From positions 1 through 54,777 of the forward strand of contig CAJUFP010000017.1 in assembly GCA_910585645.1 (NCBI GenBank): a stretch of DNA of 54,777 bases, in the 5' to 3' direction. Within the stretch, counting starts at the first letter, position 1; each line of letters begins with the position of its first letter. The notes beneath the pieces are model-generated. The model searched no databases, was not told the origin of the DNA, and worked only from the letters and a program-made list of their open reading frames with translations. Of the stretch, positions 54,649 through 54,777 are shown one piece after another. Position numbers and translations under genes: made by a program. The stretch is from an uncultured Hungatella sp. GTDB taxonomy: Bacteria > Bacillota > Clostridia > Lachnospirales > Lachnospiraceae.

Positions 54649-54777
54649 CTAACGGCATTTCAGGACATTCTCATAGAATGCTTTCATCTGTTTTTCCGTG
54701 TCAAACACCGCCACATACATCTCGGGAGTTTGACACCTCCAAACCAATTCATACCCCTTAAAGCCTGCAATAGCTTT
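54649..54777 (-). CDS. 3' end of a gene cut by the window edge
   Basis: A leftward frame is open from the window edge to TAG at 54651-54649 and encodes the last 42 residues of a protein (AIAGFKGYELVWRCQTPEMY, then VAVFDTEKQMKAFYENVLKC). The composition is protein-like and globular. I do not recognise the family. The tail VFDTEKQMKAFYENVL suggests a terminal amphipathic helix. Confidence 0.5.
   Translation of the reverse strand, partial: KAIAGFKGYELVWRCQTPEMYVAVFDTEKQMKAFYENVLKCR

Noticed and set aside
54359..54658. Leftward 99-codon frame at the right edge
   Set aside because: It runs through the symporter terminator and hairpin and has no ribosome site; the leftward coding tail at 54649-54777 is in a different place and ends before it.
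1..54777. Mobile element, phage, CRISPR or conjugation genes
   Set aside because: Giant SpaA proteins occur on some conjugative elements, so I looked for relaxase, VirB4/VirD4, integrase, transposase and spaced repeats. I see none, and the other genes look chromosomal.

Overview
The window looks like chromosome of a Gram-positive anaerobe of the class Clostridia, most likely family Lachnospiraceae. The support is indirect. Shine-Dalgarno sites are strong (AAAGGAGG type) and many promoters fit TTGNNN-17-TATNNT. Family content includes type III glutamine synthetase, LuxS, a GlpP antiterminator, DUF1667 and DUF624 proteins, giant SpaA/Cna-B surface proteins and TPSDA/SPSNA linker motifs. Coding sequence appears to be about 50% G+C. 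I cannot name the genus. I see no rRNA, tRNA, CRISPR array, transposase, integrase or phage gene.

Region 1 (0.25-20.5 kb) is a three-gene surface locus read rightward from one promoter. It encodes two secreted proteins with choline/glucan-binding-like cell-wall repeats, one with a DUF6273-like domain and one with GLUG-like and Ig-like segments. The third is a 4,668-residue SpaA/Cna-B adhesin. Its C-terminus is odd: a sortase-like LPKMG signal is followed without a stop by a second signal-peptide-like segment, another extracellular domain and a second membrane anchor.

Region 2 (20.5-31.7 kb) is housekeeping: malQ, an anchored unknown protein, an HD alarmone-hydrolase-like protein, threonine synthase, class II aldolase, type III glutamine synthetase preceded by a 9-codon leader ORF, luxS and a P-type Ca2+-type ATPase.

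Region 3 (31.7-46.0 kb) is a glycerol / glycerol-3-phosphate / glycerophosphodiester locus. It holds glpK, an MgtC-like gene followed by glpA-like, glpB-like and DUF1667 genes, a HAD phosphatase, a LacI regulator, a UgpB-A-E-like ABC importer without its ATPase, a glycerophosphodiester phosphodiesterase and glpP. The leaders of glpK and of the mgtC-glpAB operon share one architecture: promoter, purine-rich arm, small perfect hairpin, pyrimidine arm ending TGCTC, then a T-run. They are good candidates for the RNA targets of the GlpP encoded here. The likely flow is import of glycerophosphodiesters, hydrolysis to glycerol-3-phosphate, and oxidation to dihydroxyacetone phosphate, which meets the aldolase product pool.

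Region 4 (46.0-54.8 kb) holds azlCD, a cyclophilin, a GNAT acetyltransferase, hemolysin III, an RluA-type pseudouridine synthase containing a dense cluster of DnaA boxes, a zinc-dependent phospholipase C-like protein, an AGCS amino-acid:Na+ symporter, an interrupted small hydrophobic peptide and the 3' end of a leftward gene cut by the window edge.

A divergent pair, a rightward DUF624/YesL membrane protein and a leftward single-TM protein of unknown function, occurs twice (38.2-39.8 and 48.3-49.9 kb). In both copies the leftward gene overlaps its convergent neighbour. With the fused adhesin, the two matching GlpP-type leaders and an 86-bp double-palindrome promoter element, it is the best lead for undescribed biology here.
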